Origin: CAZTZL01 sp964537715
GTDB taxonomy: Bacteria > Zhuqueibacterota > QNDG01 > DSAB01
Direction: 5' to 3'
Assembly (NCBI GenBank): GCA_964537715.1
Contig: CAZIAH010000009.1
Location: forward strand, 1-60,271
Length of the DNA stretch: 60,271 nucleotides
Both the position numbers and the translations under genes were made by a program. Of this stretch, positions 54,301 through 60,271 are shown one piece after another. Positions within the stretch are counted from its first letter, which is position 1; every line of letters begins with the position of its first letter. The notes under the pieces are model-generated. The model was not told where the DNA came from and did not search any database. It saw only the letters and a list, made by a program, of their open reading frames with translations.

Positions 54301-55536
54301 GGATCAAGTCAAAATATTTCTGTGACATTGGATGCCTCGGAGTTAAGCCTGAATACCGTTTATCATGCCAATATCGTAATTACAAGCAACGATCTCGATC
54401 ATCCTGAAATCCTCGTTCCGGTAGACATGAGTGTCGGTGTATTGCCTTATACTTTCAATCTGTCAGAGATGAATATCAGTCAGAACGGTTTCCCGGCCCA
54501 GACTCTGGAGAGCAGTTGTACGTTGACCAACAGCGGCCAGAATGCGGACAGTTACAGTATTGACATCAGCGGTAATCAATGGCCGACCACGATCTGGGAT
54601 GAAAGCGGAACGAATCAAATCACGCAAATTCCATCTGTATCTCCCGGGAATAGCTACACATTCATTACAAAGGTACAAATTCCCAGCAGTGTAACGATGG
54701 GAGAAAATGACACGGCTTCCGTTCAGATCACTTCAGCCGGAGATAATACAGTTCAAAAAACATTGGAAATAGTTTCGACCACAGGATGGAGTGAACGCTT
54801 TGAAACCACGACGCTGAATCCTTCCAAATGGACAGTGATCAGCGGCTCACCCGTAATCAACTCAAACGGTGAAAACGAACCGAGTCCGCCCTATTCACTC
54901 GAACTGAACAGCAATGCCACGGTCGAATCCAATACGATCAATCTCGGTGGTTTCGAGGGACAGGACATCAATCTCGTTTTCTGGTGGCAGAATGACAATA
55001 CCGATACGGGAGATGATCTGGTCATCAAAATCTACGATGGAACCTACTGGGTCGAAGTCTACGGGATTCCCGGAGAAACAACCGAAGAAACCACTTATAC
55101 CCAGCACAGTCTACAAATTCCGGGTTACGCACTGAATGAAAACTTCAAGTTCCAATTTATTGCAAACTGTAGCGCAAGCTCGGAAAAGTGGTACATCGAT
55201 GACATCTCTATCGAAGGTACGACCGATGTCGAAAATCAAATAAGCGGCAATCTGCCTTCGACATTTAGTCTGGATCAGAACTATCCCAATCCGTTCAATC
55301 CGATAACGACAATTCACTATGCTCTGCCGAAAACCAGTGCTGTCAAGATTCAGATTTTCAACACCCAGGGCCGTTTGATTTCGACATTAATCGACGGGAA
55401 AAAACCTGCAGGCAGATATACGATTCAATGGAATGGAAAGGACATGCATGGGAAAACAACCGCCAGCGGCGTCTATTTCTATCGAATCGTTGCGGATGAG
55501 TTTGTCAAGGTGAAGAAATTGATGTTACTGAAGTAG
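48319..55536 (+). CDS. Giant secreted S8 (subtilisin-like) protease with mosaic C-terminal domains and sorting tail
   Basis: A 2405-residue exported protein. A signal-anchor-like N-terminus and an inhibitor-like prodomain precede the S8 domain with catalytic D186 (DTGID), H257 (HGTH), N367 (SAGNEG) and S633 (GTSMSAPH). Then come three copies of a lectin-like 'choice-of-anchor' unit (about residues 818-972, 1491-1637, 2156-2298), each beginning near a FP/FE-T pattern and ending FIDDV or YIDDI; a class I amidotransferase-like stretch (about 1081-1304); and a right-handed beta-helix (about 1748-1974). The last 90 residues are the type A sorting tail QNYPNPFNP. Probably exported through a type IX-like system. 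Confidence 0.9.
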   Translation: MFSKREPNKSLSLLFSLMVLLILSSALWGEESDKRVMTWMADAQKSMSPDTWRKIPSMVRPLIGAPKKHLRMQAKFMEIRNLESEDPVVGLLIKSQGNRKELEAVGAKVGGEVGDIFSVRIPISRLKDLAGISNVSSIQASMMHHTDLDASIPECRADDVHQGNYSTSPPTYSGYTGKGVLVGALDTGIDWNHEDFINDGDGSSRIFYIWDQTITATGDEKPPANFDYGVEYTKAQIDDELNGTTTGAIHTKDDIGHGTHVMGIIAGDGSATGGSLPSHTYVGMAPQADILMVRGANAESGDGGFSDTEELDAICYAAAKADALGKALSFNMSLGGQWGPHDGSALTEQAIDRIVGTGKVITISAGNEGTNATYAEYIHSEGTVSTGTEATVEINIPSYSSYPGAENDVIIVILWYQGNDNNRVTVTSPDGYSWYADTGSDRSGNATSTADGAIYIDNASEGVDPNNGDRECYIQIWDYYSYYPPEDGTWEITVRGNTISESGHFDCWIPYSFLGYDDYAYFAPSSGSNEEIVGSPGVADKAITVAAYSTKTSWIAYNGSNQSYSSASLNDLAFFSCTGPTRDDPGYVTGRQKPEIAGSGFGVISSLSADASDYMTSPYRNQDYVHVLMQGTSMSAPHVAGCVALILQKNPTLTSDEVKQILQNSARSDSYTGSVPNYAWGYGKMDAYAAVQNTPASPQHFVKITPPRKEIGGAKGNTAVCPVLVNNIGQNSDSYNLSVSSNSWTTTLWNSEGTSQITSLSNIPSGSSYKVLVKVAIPSGTGNGAKDSVNVKATSVGNPSQSSTARVVTVCRGNKATLPWSDNFPSSSLNSTKWTYNTGSATSSSSGIGEPSGSYSLNLDGNTSGGDDIRSQPIDLSGSTNVALGYYYQRTGNGESPEAGDDLFVSYYNNAGDWVYLKIYPGSGPDMSSYTYDQVLLPEDACHTNFQIRFHNIATLGDYDDWFIDDVSLFAPPEITVSPDSFNVTLNAGDSTTQTLTIGNIGAGSLEFQISDYPINNNPMVPTIQDVLRANDLHNRRLPPDPVGMDGSNNRIAPFSMTNNLESFDLEATIKRYDTINASDVIKAVVLDGWGTYSSSATSTWDYLNSNHSSYGSQAILIDYTTLDKDNITYQDLVNSGADVLVIPDNWGYYSGEGQHFYLTTSECQAVVQYVNEGHGLYMSSGTFNGNSYVQPQIDNLAGLVGLNSSLSYTWTGSSSATYMSFQNSSHPLAANISGGFTPSSNSTVPTGSNWNSALTDGEIIAISLDNTTAIIAKQNRVYASFMPESSPNTSEYQFIYNAIVFSGSSGGETETNWLSYTPNSGTVSPGSSTNITVKINAKDLESGNQYSRRMALSSNDPENPLLNVPVHLTVTMAPYYVTFDPEEQSSTASSGDTVVYTFTITNLGSNSDSYALTVSGNSWPTEIWNATQTAKISTVGPLAPGGSVDITILVIVPETAADEQTDTGTITATSAGDASVSNFATVITTAGDVLPWFEDFPSTTLDTEKWTVVNGTPSINTEGDGEPSTPYSLELKGGSSSGDAVETKSIDLSGYSNVVLSYYYQNDETETDDDLVVKCYEGSYWVELFRHDGNDSEPAAFLQNQVSIPSFACQSNFKVKFESEANSTADEWFIDDVLISVPPKIEVSPDDFDETVNQGDSETKILTIQNTGGGNLTFNISSQYTGSSELSRIPSSTAFVRDRISSLPVFSPEIAKQRMIEKNNLNKNRPQKSGDSNIGTPSEIQSGNTIYVDVNSTSAIENGSQENPYKTITAGVSNATGGDTIIVVQGIYYEDEIDIDKNLTLRGNGSIVVGQGLESFRVIFNVSSGSANSTIMNFVITNCEWGIFIYSLCDGPINIINNTIYNHSNSGIVVFPDEVITIMNNIIVNSGSFGISYWHGTLNNSYNDVYGQSTNWDECTPGAGSFSLDPLFVNAAGNDFTLQTGSPCIDAGNPSTQYNDRDATRNDMGAFGGPEIGTSSVVSGWLSYDVTSGTIVPGSSQNISVTLDASELSLNTVYHANIVITSNDLDHPEILVPVDMSVGVLPYTFNLSEMNISQNGFPAQTLESSCTLTNSGQNADSYSIDISGNQWPTTIWDESGTNQITQIPSVSPGNSYTFITKVQIPSSVTMGENDTASVQITSAGDNTVQKTLEIVSTTGWSERFETTTLNPSKWTVISGSPVINSNGENEPSPPYSLELNSNATVESNTINLGGFEGQDINLVFWWQNDNTDTGDDLVIKIYDGTYWVEVYGIPGETTEETTYTQHSLQIPGYALNENFKFQFIANCSASSEKWYIDDISIEGTTDVENQISGNLPSTFSLDQNYPNPFNPITTIHYALPKTSAVKIQIFNTQGRLISTLIDGKKPAGRYTIQWNGKDMHGKTTASGVYFYRIVADEFVKVKKLMLLK

Positions 55537-55563
55537 ACAGAAAAACTCTTTTTCCGTAAATAA

Positions 55564-55600
55564 AAAAGCCCGATTCAATATTTTGCAGAATCGGGCTTTT
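55564..55600. terminator. Bidirectional terminator between convergent secreted-protein genes
   Basis: AAAAGCCCGATTC pairs perfectly with GAATCGGGCTTTT (13-base stem, 11-base loop). A runs on the left and T runs on the right make it work in both directions. It lies between the S8 protease stop (55536) and the convergent gene end (55621). Confidence 0.9.
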
Positions 55601-55620
55601 CACTGATTTGAATTCAGACA

Positions 55621-57597
55621 CTATCTCATCAGAATCATCTTGACTGTTTTAAGAAATTCGCCGGCCTCTACTCGGTAAAAGTAGACTCCGGAGCCCACAA
55701 GCACACCAGATTGGTCTCTGCCATTCCACGTGACCTGATGTGCCCCGGATGCCAATGGCCGATCCAGCAAGGTTGTAATTTCCCGGCCCAAAAGATCGAA
55801 TACCTTGATCGTCGCCTTTTCTGCCCGAGGCAAAGAAAATTCGATCACGGTGTTGGGATTAAAGGGATTGGGAAAGTTTTGAGCAACAGTATAGTCACGC
55901 ACCCGGGAACCACTGTTCTTTATTCCAGAAGAACCGTTCGTTCCCAAAACCACGGCATCGATATCCAAATTCTGACCCTCTCCAGTTCCATCGTAATCGA
56001 AACTCACAATAAAGTTGTTCTTTGTTGCACTGTGAGCAAGAGCCGGATAATTGGTACAACCTTCATCGGCACTGGTATTGGCAATCACAATGTTGGTCGT
56101 TTTATCGGACTGAACATTGCCATCCTCGCCAATCCAGACCAGAGCGGAATCTTCGGGATTGATATAAATTCTCTGTCCGTAGACATCCGCTGGATCACCG
56201 TCTTTCCCACCATCCCGCCAATCGGTCCAGCCAAACAGGAATTCCCCTTCATTCTGACCGTAGGCCAAATCATTCCAGCTCTGATGATCATGACGATCAC
56301 AGACTGGAATGTTGGGCCATTTAATCCAAAGCGATACTGTATCAGGCAGTTCGCCGTTCTCATCTAACAAAGCGATGGCACCATGAGTCGTGTCTGGTTC
56401 TTCAGGATCCTTAATCAGTAGTCTGCGGGAAGTGGAATCCGGGAAATAGGCCACACGCTGGCAGTAAATATCTCCCTGCCCCAAAGGGTTGTCTACCGAA
56501 GCATTTCGGAAATCTGTCCAGGAAACCATCATTTCCGGAACAGGATAATCGTATCCGCCCGCCAGACTTTTGGTCATCACCATCTGCTCTGGCCAATTGT
56601 CATTGCCCTTGATATGGGGACTCCCCTGATAAAACGGTTCTTCGGGCATGCCAACAAATCCCTTTCCCTCATAACCGATGACGAATCCATAAGTAAAAAC
56701 CCCTTCTACTTCTTGAGGTTGGCTTTTACTTAAAGTCGGCAGCTCGACCTCTCTGCCCCAAGTGTCAAGAGGCATCCCATTTTCTCCATTGATGCGTATT
56801 CCCCAAATTCTCGAGAAAGGCAATTCAGGATGATATGAATCCTGAACCCAAACCACCATCCATTCATTGACTTCAAATTCACCGGTACCGCCGTGATAGG
56901 CCACATCCGGGGCATACTCTTCCCAATCCCACTTGACGATTGGGAAATTGACCTTGGAATCCGGAGGATCATACGGAGACATGAGCGAACCATCCGCATC
57001 GATGCGCTGTCCATAAACATCCGCTGTAATGACACCCGGATAGGTCTCCCTCATGTCATACCATACGACAAGATACGAATTATCGATATAATTATGAGCC
57101 ACTTTTGCATGCGATTGATCCATATTTTCTTCGTTACAAACAGCAAAACTAAAATCACCGTCAGGGGTTGGACTAACTGGATCAACTTGATTTCCTTCAT
57201 CATCAAGAATCACCGCATAAATATCAAAAGTTACGTTGCGATCATCCTGCCAGACAACCAGATACTGTTTATCGACCCTGTTGAAATCGATATCCGGATG
57301 GCTTTGAATAGAAGGCAGTGTGCAGATAGCGAACGCCTCGCCAATTGGAGTTCCGTCTGCATCAATGAAACGGCCGTAGATGTCATAATTCTCATTTCGA
57401 TAGTCTGTCCACACCACTAAAAATTGATCCTTAAAATAATCATAAGCAGCAGCAGGCTGGGTTTCGACATGCGTTCCATTCGAAACTTCCAAAGAAGTCA
57501 TTGTCCAGCTGCTTAGAGGTGGTTGACCCTTCAGAGGCAAAAAAGCCAACATGAATACAATTAAAAAAACACCTAAAAAACAATGCCCACGTTTCAT
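55621..57597 (-). CDS. Secreted repeat protein with sorting tail
   Basis: A 658-residue exported protein. After a signal peptide it has six or more units of about 45-90 residues with VVWxDxRN...DIYGxxID (for example FLVVWTDYRNENYDIYGRF near residue 60), likely blades of a propeller-like fold. The last 85 residues are the sorting tail (QNFPNPFNP, GVYFYRVEAGEF). The AAAGGAGG before the ATG is strong. The repeat family is common in these lineages but its ligand is unknown. It is convergent with the S8 gene. Confidence 0.8.
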   Translation of the reverse strand: MKRGHCFLGVFLIVFMLAFLPLKGQPPLSSWTMTSLEVSNGTHVETQPAAAYDYFKDQFLVVWTDYRNENYDIYGRFIDADGTPIGEAFAICTLPSIQSHPDIDFNRVDKQYLVVWQDDRNVTFDIYAVILDDEGNQVDPVSPTPDGDFSFAVCNEENMDQSHAKVAHNYIDNSYLVVWYDMRETYPGVITADVYGQRIDADGSLMSPYDPPDSKVNFPIVKWDWEEYAPDVAYHGGTGEFEVNEWMVVWVQDSYHPELPFSRIWGIRINGENGMPLDTWGREVELPTLSKSQPQEVEGVFTYGFVIGYEGKGFVGMPEEPFYQGSPHIKGNDNWPEQMVMTKSLAGGYDYPVPEMMVSWTDFRNASVDNPLGQGDIYCQRVAYFPDSTSRRLLIKDPEEPDTTHGAIALLDENGELPDTVSLWIKWPNIPVCDRHDHQSWNDLAYGQNEGEFLFGWTDWRDGGKDGDPADVYGQRIYINPEDSALVWIGEDGNVQSDKTTNIVIANTSADEGCTNYPALAHSATKNNFIVSFDYDGTGEGQNLDIDAVVLGTNGSSGIKNSGSRVRDYTVAQNFPNPFNPNTVIEFSLPRAEKATIKVFDLLGREITTLLDRPLASGAHQVTWNGRDQSGVLVGSGVYFYRVEAGEFLKTVKMILMR

Positions 57598-57765
57598 TAC
57601 TTCCTCCTTTCATGATATGCAGTTCATATTCTTATAAGAAAATATGTAAAATCCTCCTCAAATTGGGAACTGAAAAAATAAATGATATCGATTGAATTGA
57701 AAATTGAGTTGAAAATTGGACCAAAAGATAATAACAAGAATACATTCAAATTGCAATAAAAAAAT

Positions 57766-57902
57766 GGATCTGAAAAATAGATTCATTAAATTAACTTTTC
57801 TGTCCCGTAGAGGCTCTGCCTCTACGATGAATGTTCAAATTCCGCAAGGGCAGGAGCCCTTGCGAGACAAGAATCCGAAAAGTAGATTCATCAAATCATC
57901 TT
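57766..57902 (+). repeat. 67-base double-hairpin repeat, copy 2, with flanking direct repeats
   Basis: The repeat proper is 57802-57868 (GTCCCGTAGAGGC...GCGAGAC, one change from CGGGAC). It is flanked by 32-base direct repeats with 26 of 32 identical, at 57766-57797 and 57871-57902, sharing TAGATTCAT and GAAAA; five of the six differences are transitions. In the gene-free 57598-58144 I see no coding frame with family signal; the frame through 57716-57934 is built on the repeat. Confidence 0.75.
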
Positions 57903-58008
57903 ATGTATTAAATAAACGAATGCAAGAAGAATAATGACCCTTTAAAACCACTTAACAAACGAATAACAACCTAAACTCGAACTCTACTACATATAATAAA
58001 AAAGTCTC

Positions 58009-58120
58009 AGAATCAATCCTGAGACCTTCTGTCCCGTAGAGGCTCTGCCTCTACGATGAATGTTCAAATTCCGCAAAGGCAGGAGCCCTTGCGGGACAAA
58101 AGAATCAATTCTGAGACCTT
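58009..58120 (+). repeat. 67-base double-hairpin repeat, copy 3, inserted in a hairpin with 20-base direct repeats
   Basis: The repeat proper is 58031-58097. Direct repeats AGAATCAATCCTGAGACCTT (58009-58028) and AGAATCAATTCTGAGACCTT (58101-58120) flank it, 19 of 20 identical. Removing the repeat and one copy would leave GTCTCAGAATC-AATTCTGAGAC followed by TTTT, a terminator-like stem near the end of the 58145 gene. So the repeat seems to have been placed in a stem-loop. Confidence 0.75.
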
Positions 58121-58144
58121 TTCATCTATTTTAAAAATCGTTCT

Positions 58145-60127
58145 TTAAATTTGTTCAGCCACCAACTGGGCAATATCCTTCACCTGAATCGAATCGCCCA
58201 GTTCTTTCTCTTTCACCGCATCTTGCAGCATGGCCAGACAAAAAGGACACGCTACACCGAGTGAATGAACACCGGCTTCTGCCGCTTCCTGAATTCTGAG
58301 ATGGTTGATGCGTGAACCAAGATGTTCTTCCATAAACATGCGTGCACCACCCCCTCCACAGCAGAAACTCTTCTCCCGGTTTCTTTTCAATTCTTTAAAT
58401 TGTCCGCCTGTTATCTTCTTCATAATTTCTCTCGGAGCATCATAAATATTTTGATACCGCCCGAGATAGCAGGAATCGTGGAAAGAAGAAACAGCCTGGT
58501 TTTTGTCCTTGATCTGTAATTGACCATTTTTAAGTAAATCTGCAATCAGTTCGGTATGATGAATGACTTCGAATTCTCCTTTAAACTGGGGATATTCATT
58601 TTTAATCACATTGTAGCAATGCGGACAGGCGGTGATAATTTTTTTAAATTTTACTGATTTAAAACTTTCGATATTGGCTTCTGCGAGCATTTGAAAAACA
58701 TATTCATTCCCGGAACGCCGGGCAGGATCACCGCAGCATTGTTCATCCACACCCAGAATTGCATAGCTGACCCCAGCCTGATTCAAAATTTGTGCAAATG
58801 CTTTGGAAACGGCCTTGGCTTTGTCGTCAAATGCACCGGCACATCCGACAAACCAGAGATATTCGAATTCAGGATGATCCAGCACGGTGGGTACGTTTAG
58901 ACCTTCGGTCCAGTCTCCCCGCATGCCACTTCCCATATTCCAGGGATTACCATTGGTTTCGAGACCTTTGAAGGCCAGATTCAATTCCTGAGGGAACTGG
59001 CTTTCCATGAGAACCTGAGATCTTCTCAAATCCACAACTTTCTGAACATGTTCAATGGCCACAGGACAGTGTTCCTGGCAAGCCATACAGGTTGTACAGG
59101 ACCAGATTTCATCCTTGGTCACTGCATTCCCCACGATCAACTCTAAATTGATTTCCTTTTTTTCCTTTTTACTTCGGATCAACTGATTGCCCTGCGAGAC
59201 CATATTGGCACGCATATCCAGGATCAATTTCTTGGGAGAAAGCGGTTTTTCACTTTGATAAGCGGGACACTGATCCTGACACCGCCCGCACTGCGTGCAC
59301 GCATCCAGATCAAAGAGCTGTTTCCAGGTCAAATCAGTCACCGTGGAAACACCAAACGTTTCAGAATTCTCGATATCGATGGACGTTAATTGCCCTTTGG
59401 GTTTGAACGATTTAAAATAGATATTGGTCGGTGATATAAAAATATGAAAAAGCTTGGAAAAGGGAATATATGCAATAAACCCCATGGATAATACAAGATG
59501 GAGCCACCATAATTTGCTGTGAAGACTTTCCGCATTTTGATCACTGAACAATCCTGATACCAGATAACCGATGGGTGACCATTCGGCCCAGGCCGGCTTG
59601 GTTGCGGCAAGTCGGGCTCCTTCAATCAAAAAACCGGTGATGGCAATAATAAGCAACAGGGGTAAAATAATGGCGTCGTCAAGGATTAAATTAAGCCGAT
59701 CCGGACGAAGCAGGTATCGCCGAATCAGTGCAAACAAGATTCCTAAAATGAAAAGGCCGCCGAATAAATCCAGGATCAGGCTGAACCACAGATAAAACCG
59801 GCCGAATAATATTTGAATGGAAAAATCCGCCTGGGCAAATACCAGTATCGTACCGACAGTGAGAATGGCAAAGCCGCCAAAGATGGCAACATGCATCAGC
59901 CCGGGCACCCTATCTCTCAGTATCGATACTTGGGCAATTGCATCTTTCAATACATTGAATATTCTTTTCAAGGGTTGATCAAAACGATTTTCAGGCTTTC
60001 CCAGTTTCCACAGTCTGTATCGGCGATAAACACCAACCGCAAAAATGACCATGGCAATGGCGAAAAAGAGATACAATAAATTATGTCCGATGATGTTCCA
60101 GTAAATTTCGCGAGTCGGGACTTCCAT
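58145..60127 (-). CDS. Membrane-bound HdrD-like Fe-S oxidoreductase
   Basis: A 660-residue protein. The first 250 residues hold five to six membrane segments of the NarI/cytochrome b type with several His. Then come two [4Fe-4S] motifs (CTQCGRCQDQCP and CTTCMACQEHCP) and two CCG domains (QCCGDPA and FCCGGGGAR). The layout matches proteins that pass electrons between an ETF and the quinone pool or a heterodisulfide-type partner. It lies downstream of etfA, supporting an ETF-linked function in fatty-acid or lactate-type oxidation. Confidence 0.85.
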   Translation of the reverse strand: MEVPTREIYWNIIGHNLLYLFFAIAMVIFAVGVYRRYRLWKLGKPENRFDQPLKRIFNVLKDAIAQVSILRDRVPGLMHVAIFGGFAILTVGTILVFAQADFSIQILFGRFYLWFSLILDLFGGLFILGILFALIRRYLLRPDRLNLILDDAIILPLLLIIAITGFLIEGARLAATKPAWAEWSPIGYLVSGLFSDQNAESLHSKLWWLHLVLSMGFIAYIPFSKLFHIFISPTNIYFKSFKPKGQLTSIDIENSETFGVSTVTDLTWKQLFDLDACTQCGRCQDQCPAYQSEKPLSPKKLILDMRANMVSQGNQLIRSKKEKKEINLELIVGNAVTKDEIWSCTTCMACQEHCPVAIEHVQKVVDLRRSQVLMESQFPQELNLAFKGLETNGNPWNMGSGMRGDWTEGLNVPTVLDHPEFEYLWFVGCAGAFDDKAKAVSKAFAQILNQAGVSYAILGVDEQCCGDPARRSGNEYVFQMLAEANIESFKSVKFKKIITACPHCYNVIKNEYPQFKGEFEVIHHTELIADLLKNGQLQIKDKNQAVSSFHDSCYLGRYQNIYDAPREIMKKITGGQFKELKRNREKSFCCGGGGARMFMEEHLGSRINHLRIQEAAEAGVHSLGVACPFCLAMLQDAVKEKELGDSIQVKDIAQLVAEQI

Positions 60128-60193
60128 GAAAACCTCTCAAAGTTAAATGAACTGGTCTCTATTGCTCATTCCGATCCATTGGAATGGAAAATT

Positions 60194-60271
60194 TCAACCC
60201 CTGATTTTCTTGATCTCTTCGGTTAAAACAGGAACCACCTCGAACAAATCCGCAACAATGCTGTAATCCGC
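60194..60271 (-). CDS. etfA: Electron transfer flavoprotein alpha subunit, 3' end (partial)
   Basis: The window edge cuts this gene. The last 25 codons read ADYSIVADLFEVVPVLTEEI then KKIRG and TGA. This is the C-terminal helix of EtfA/FixB, in which ADYGIVGDLFEVVPxLxEEL is characteristic. The gene ends 66 bases before the start of the HdrD-like gene, so they are likely one operon. The beta subunit should be upstream beyond the window. Confidence 0.8.
   Translation of the reverse strand, partial: ADYSIVADLFEVVPVLTEEIKKIRG

Noticed and set aside
57716..57934. 72-residue plus-strand frame over repeat copy 2
   Set aside because: Two thirds of it is the 67-base repeat; a similar peptide appears by chance at every copy.
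1..60271. CRISPR array, tRNA, rRNA or integrase-bounded island
   Set aside because: No regular spacer-repeat pattern, no cloverleaf or rRNA stretches, and no integrase or transposase gene was recognised.

Overview
The window looks like a chromosomal piece from an anaerobic or microaerophilic Gram-negative bacterium of the FCB side of the tree (a Calditrichaeota, KSB1 or Marinimicrobia-like lineage). Three things point there. Two secreted proteins end in the type A sorting tail with a QNYPNPFNP or QNFPNPFNP signature. Outer-membrane machinery is plentiful: a TonB-dependent receptor, a TolC-like channel, a LolA-like protein and a porin-like barrel. The elongation factor G is of the mitochondrial/spirochaete-planctomycete (spd) type. 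The placement is inferred from protein families, not from a marker-gene tree.

Region 1 (1-17733) is one long run of plus-strand genes, tightly packed and often overlapping by 1-10 bases. It is rich in metal, Fe-S and redox families: a NifU-like scaffold, two NifX/NifB-type cofactor-binding proteins, three small Gly-rich MPRxDGTGP proteins, two FmdB zinc ribbons, a DUF59 protein, an Mrp/NBP35 ATPase, a radical SAM enzyme, a CGGC protein, DUF1847, two MBL-fold hydrolases and a CCG-domain Fe-S oxidoreductase. Mixed in are panD fused translationally to a DUF89 phosphatase gene, an aminotransferase, three SAM methyltransferases, a type-4-like uracil-DNA glycosylase, an HD hydrolase and a mini J-protein. 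No nitrogenase structural genes are seen.

Region 2 (17734-31000) starts with a metal-uptake-like unit: a sigma70 promoter covered by two tandem TTAG-N6-CTAA boxes, a His-rich membrane protein and a TonB-dependent receptor. It continues with EF-G and a RecA-like ATPase, an ECF sigma factor with a small membrane partner, a methyltransferase, an SLC12-like transporter with an apparent CTG start, and a BlaI repressor with an M56 peptidase/TonB fusion. Region 3 (31000-37600) is a TetR-controlled export operon: LolA-like protein, outer-membrane barrel, ICMT-like membrane protein and MMPL pump, with the same operator type before the repressor and before the first export gene.

Region 4 (37685-40602) is a compact sigma54 module: a short enhancer-binding protein, TGTTTACA half-sites, a well-spaced -24/-12 promoter, a receiver domain that lacks its phospho-acceptor, and two SlyD-like prolyl isomerases. 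The first isomerase carries an N-terminal Tudor-like domain. Region 5 (40636-48101, minus strand) is a TetR, TolC, nitroreductase, HlyD and RND efflux operon. Region 6 (48178-57600) holds a giant mosaic S8 protease and a convergent secreted repeat protein, separated by a bidirectional terminator. Region 7 (57600-60271, minus strand) is an HdrD-like membrane Fe-S oxidoreductase downstream of the tail of etfA, so an ETF-linked electron-transfer locus.

The non-coding DNA is unusually structured. A 67-base double-hairpin repeat occurs three times (28361, 57802, 58031). The last two copies are flanked by direct repeats of 32 (26 matching) and 20 (19 matching) bases, which looks like insertion with a long target duplication. 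A MITE-like palindrome lies at 25892-26064, and several other palindromes share the ATCCCG...CGGGAT ends. I consider the mobile double-hairpin repeat and the sigma54/pseudo-receiver/Tudor-SlyD module the two most promising leads.
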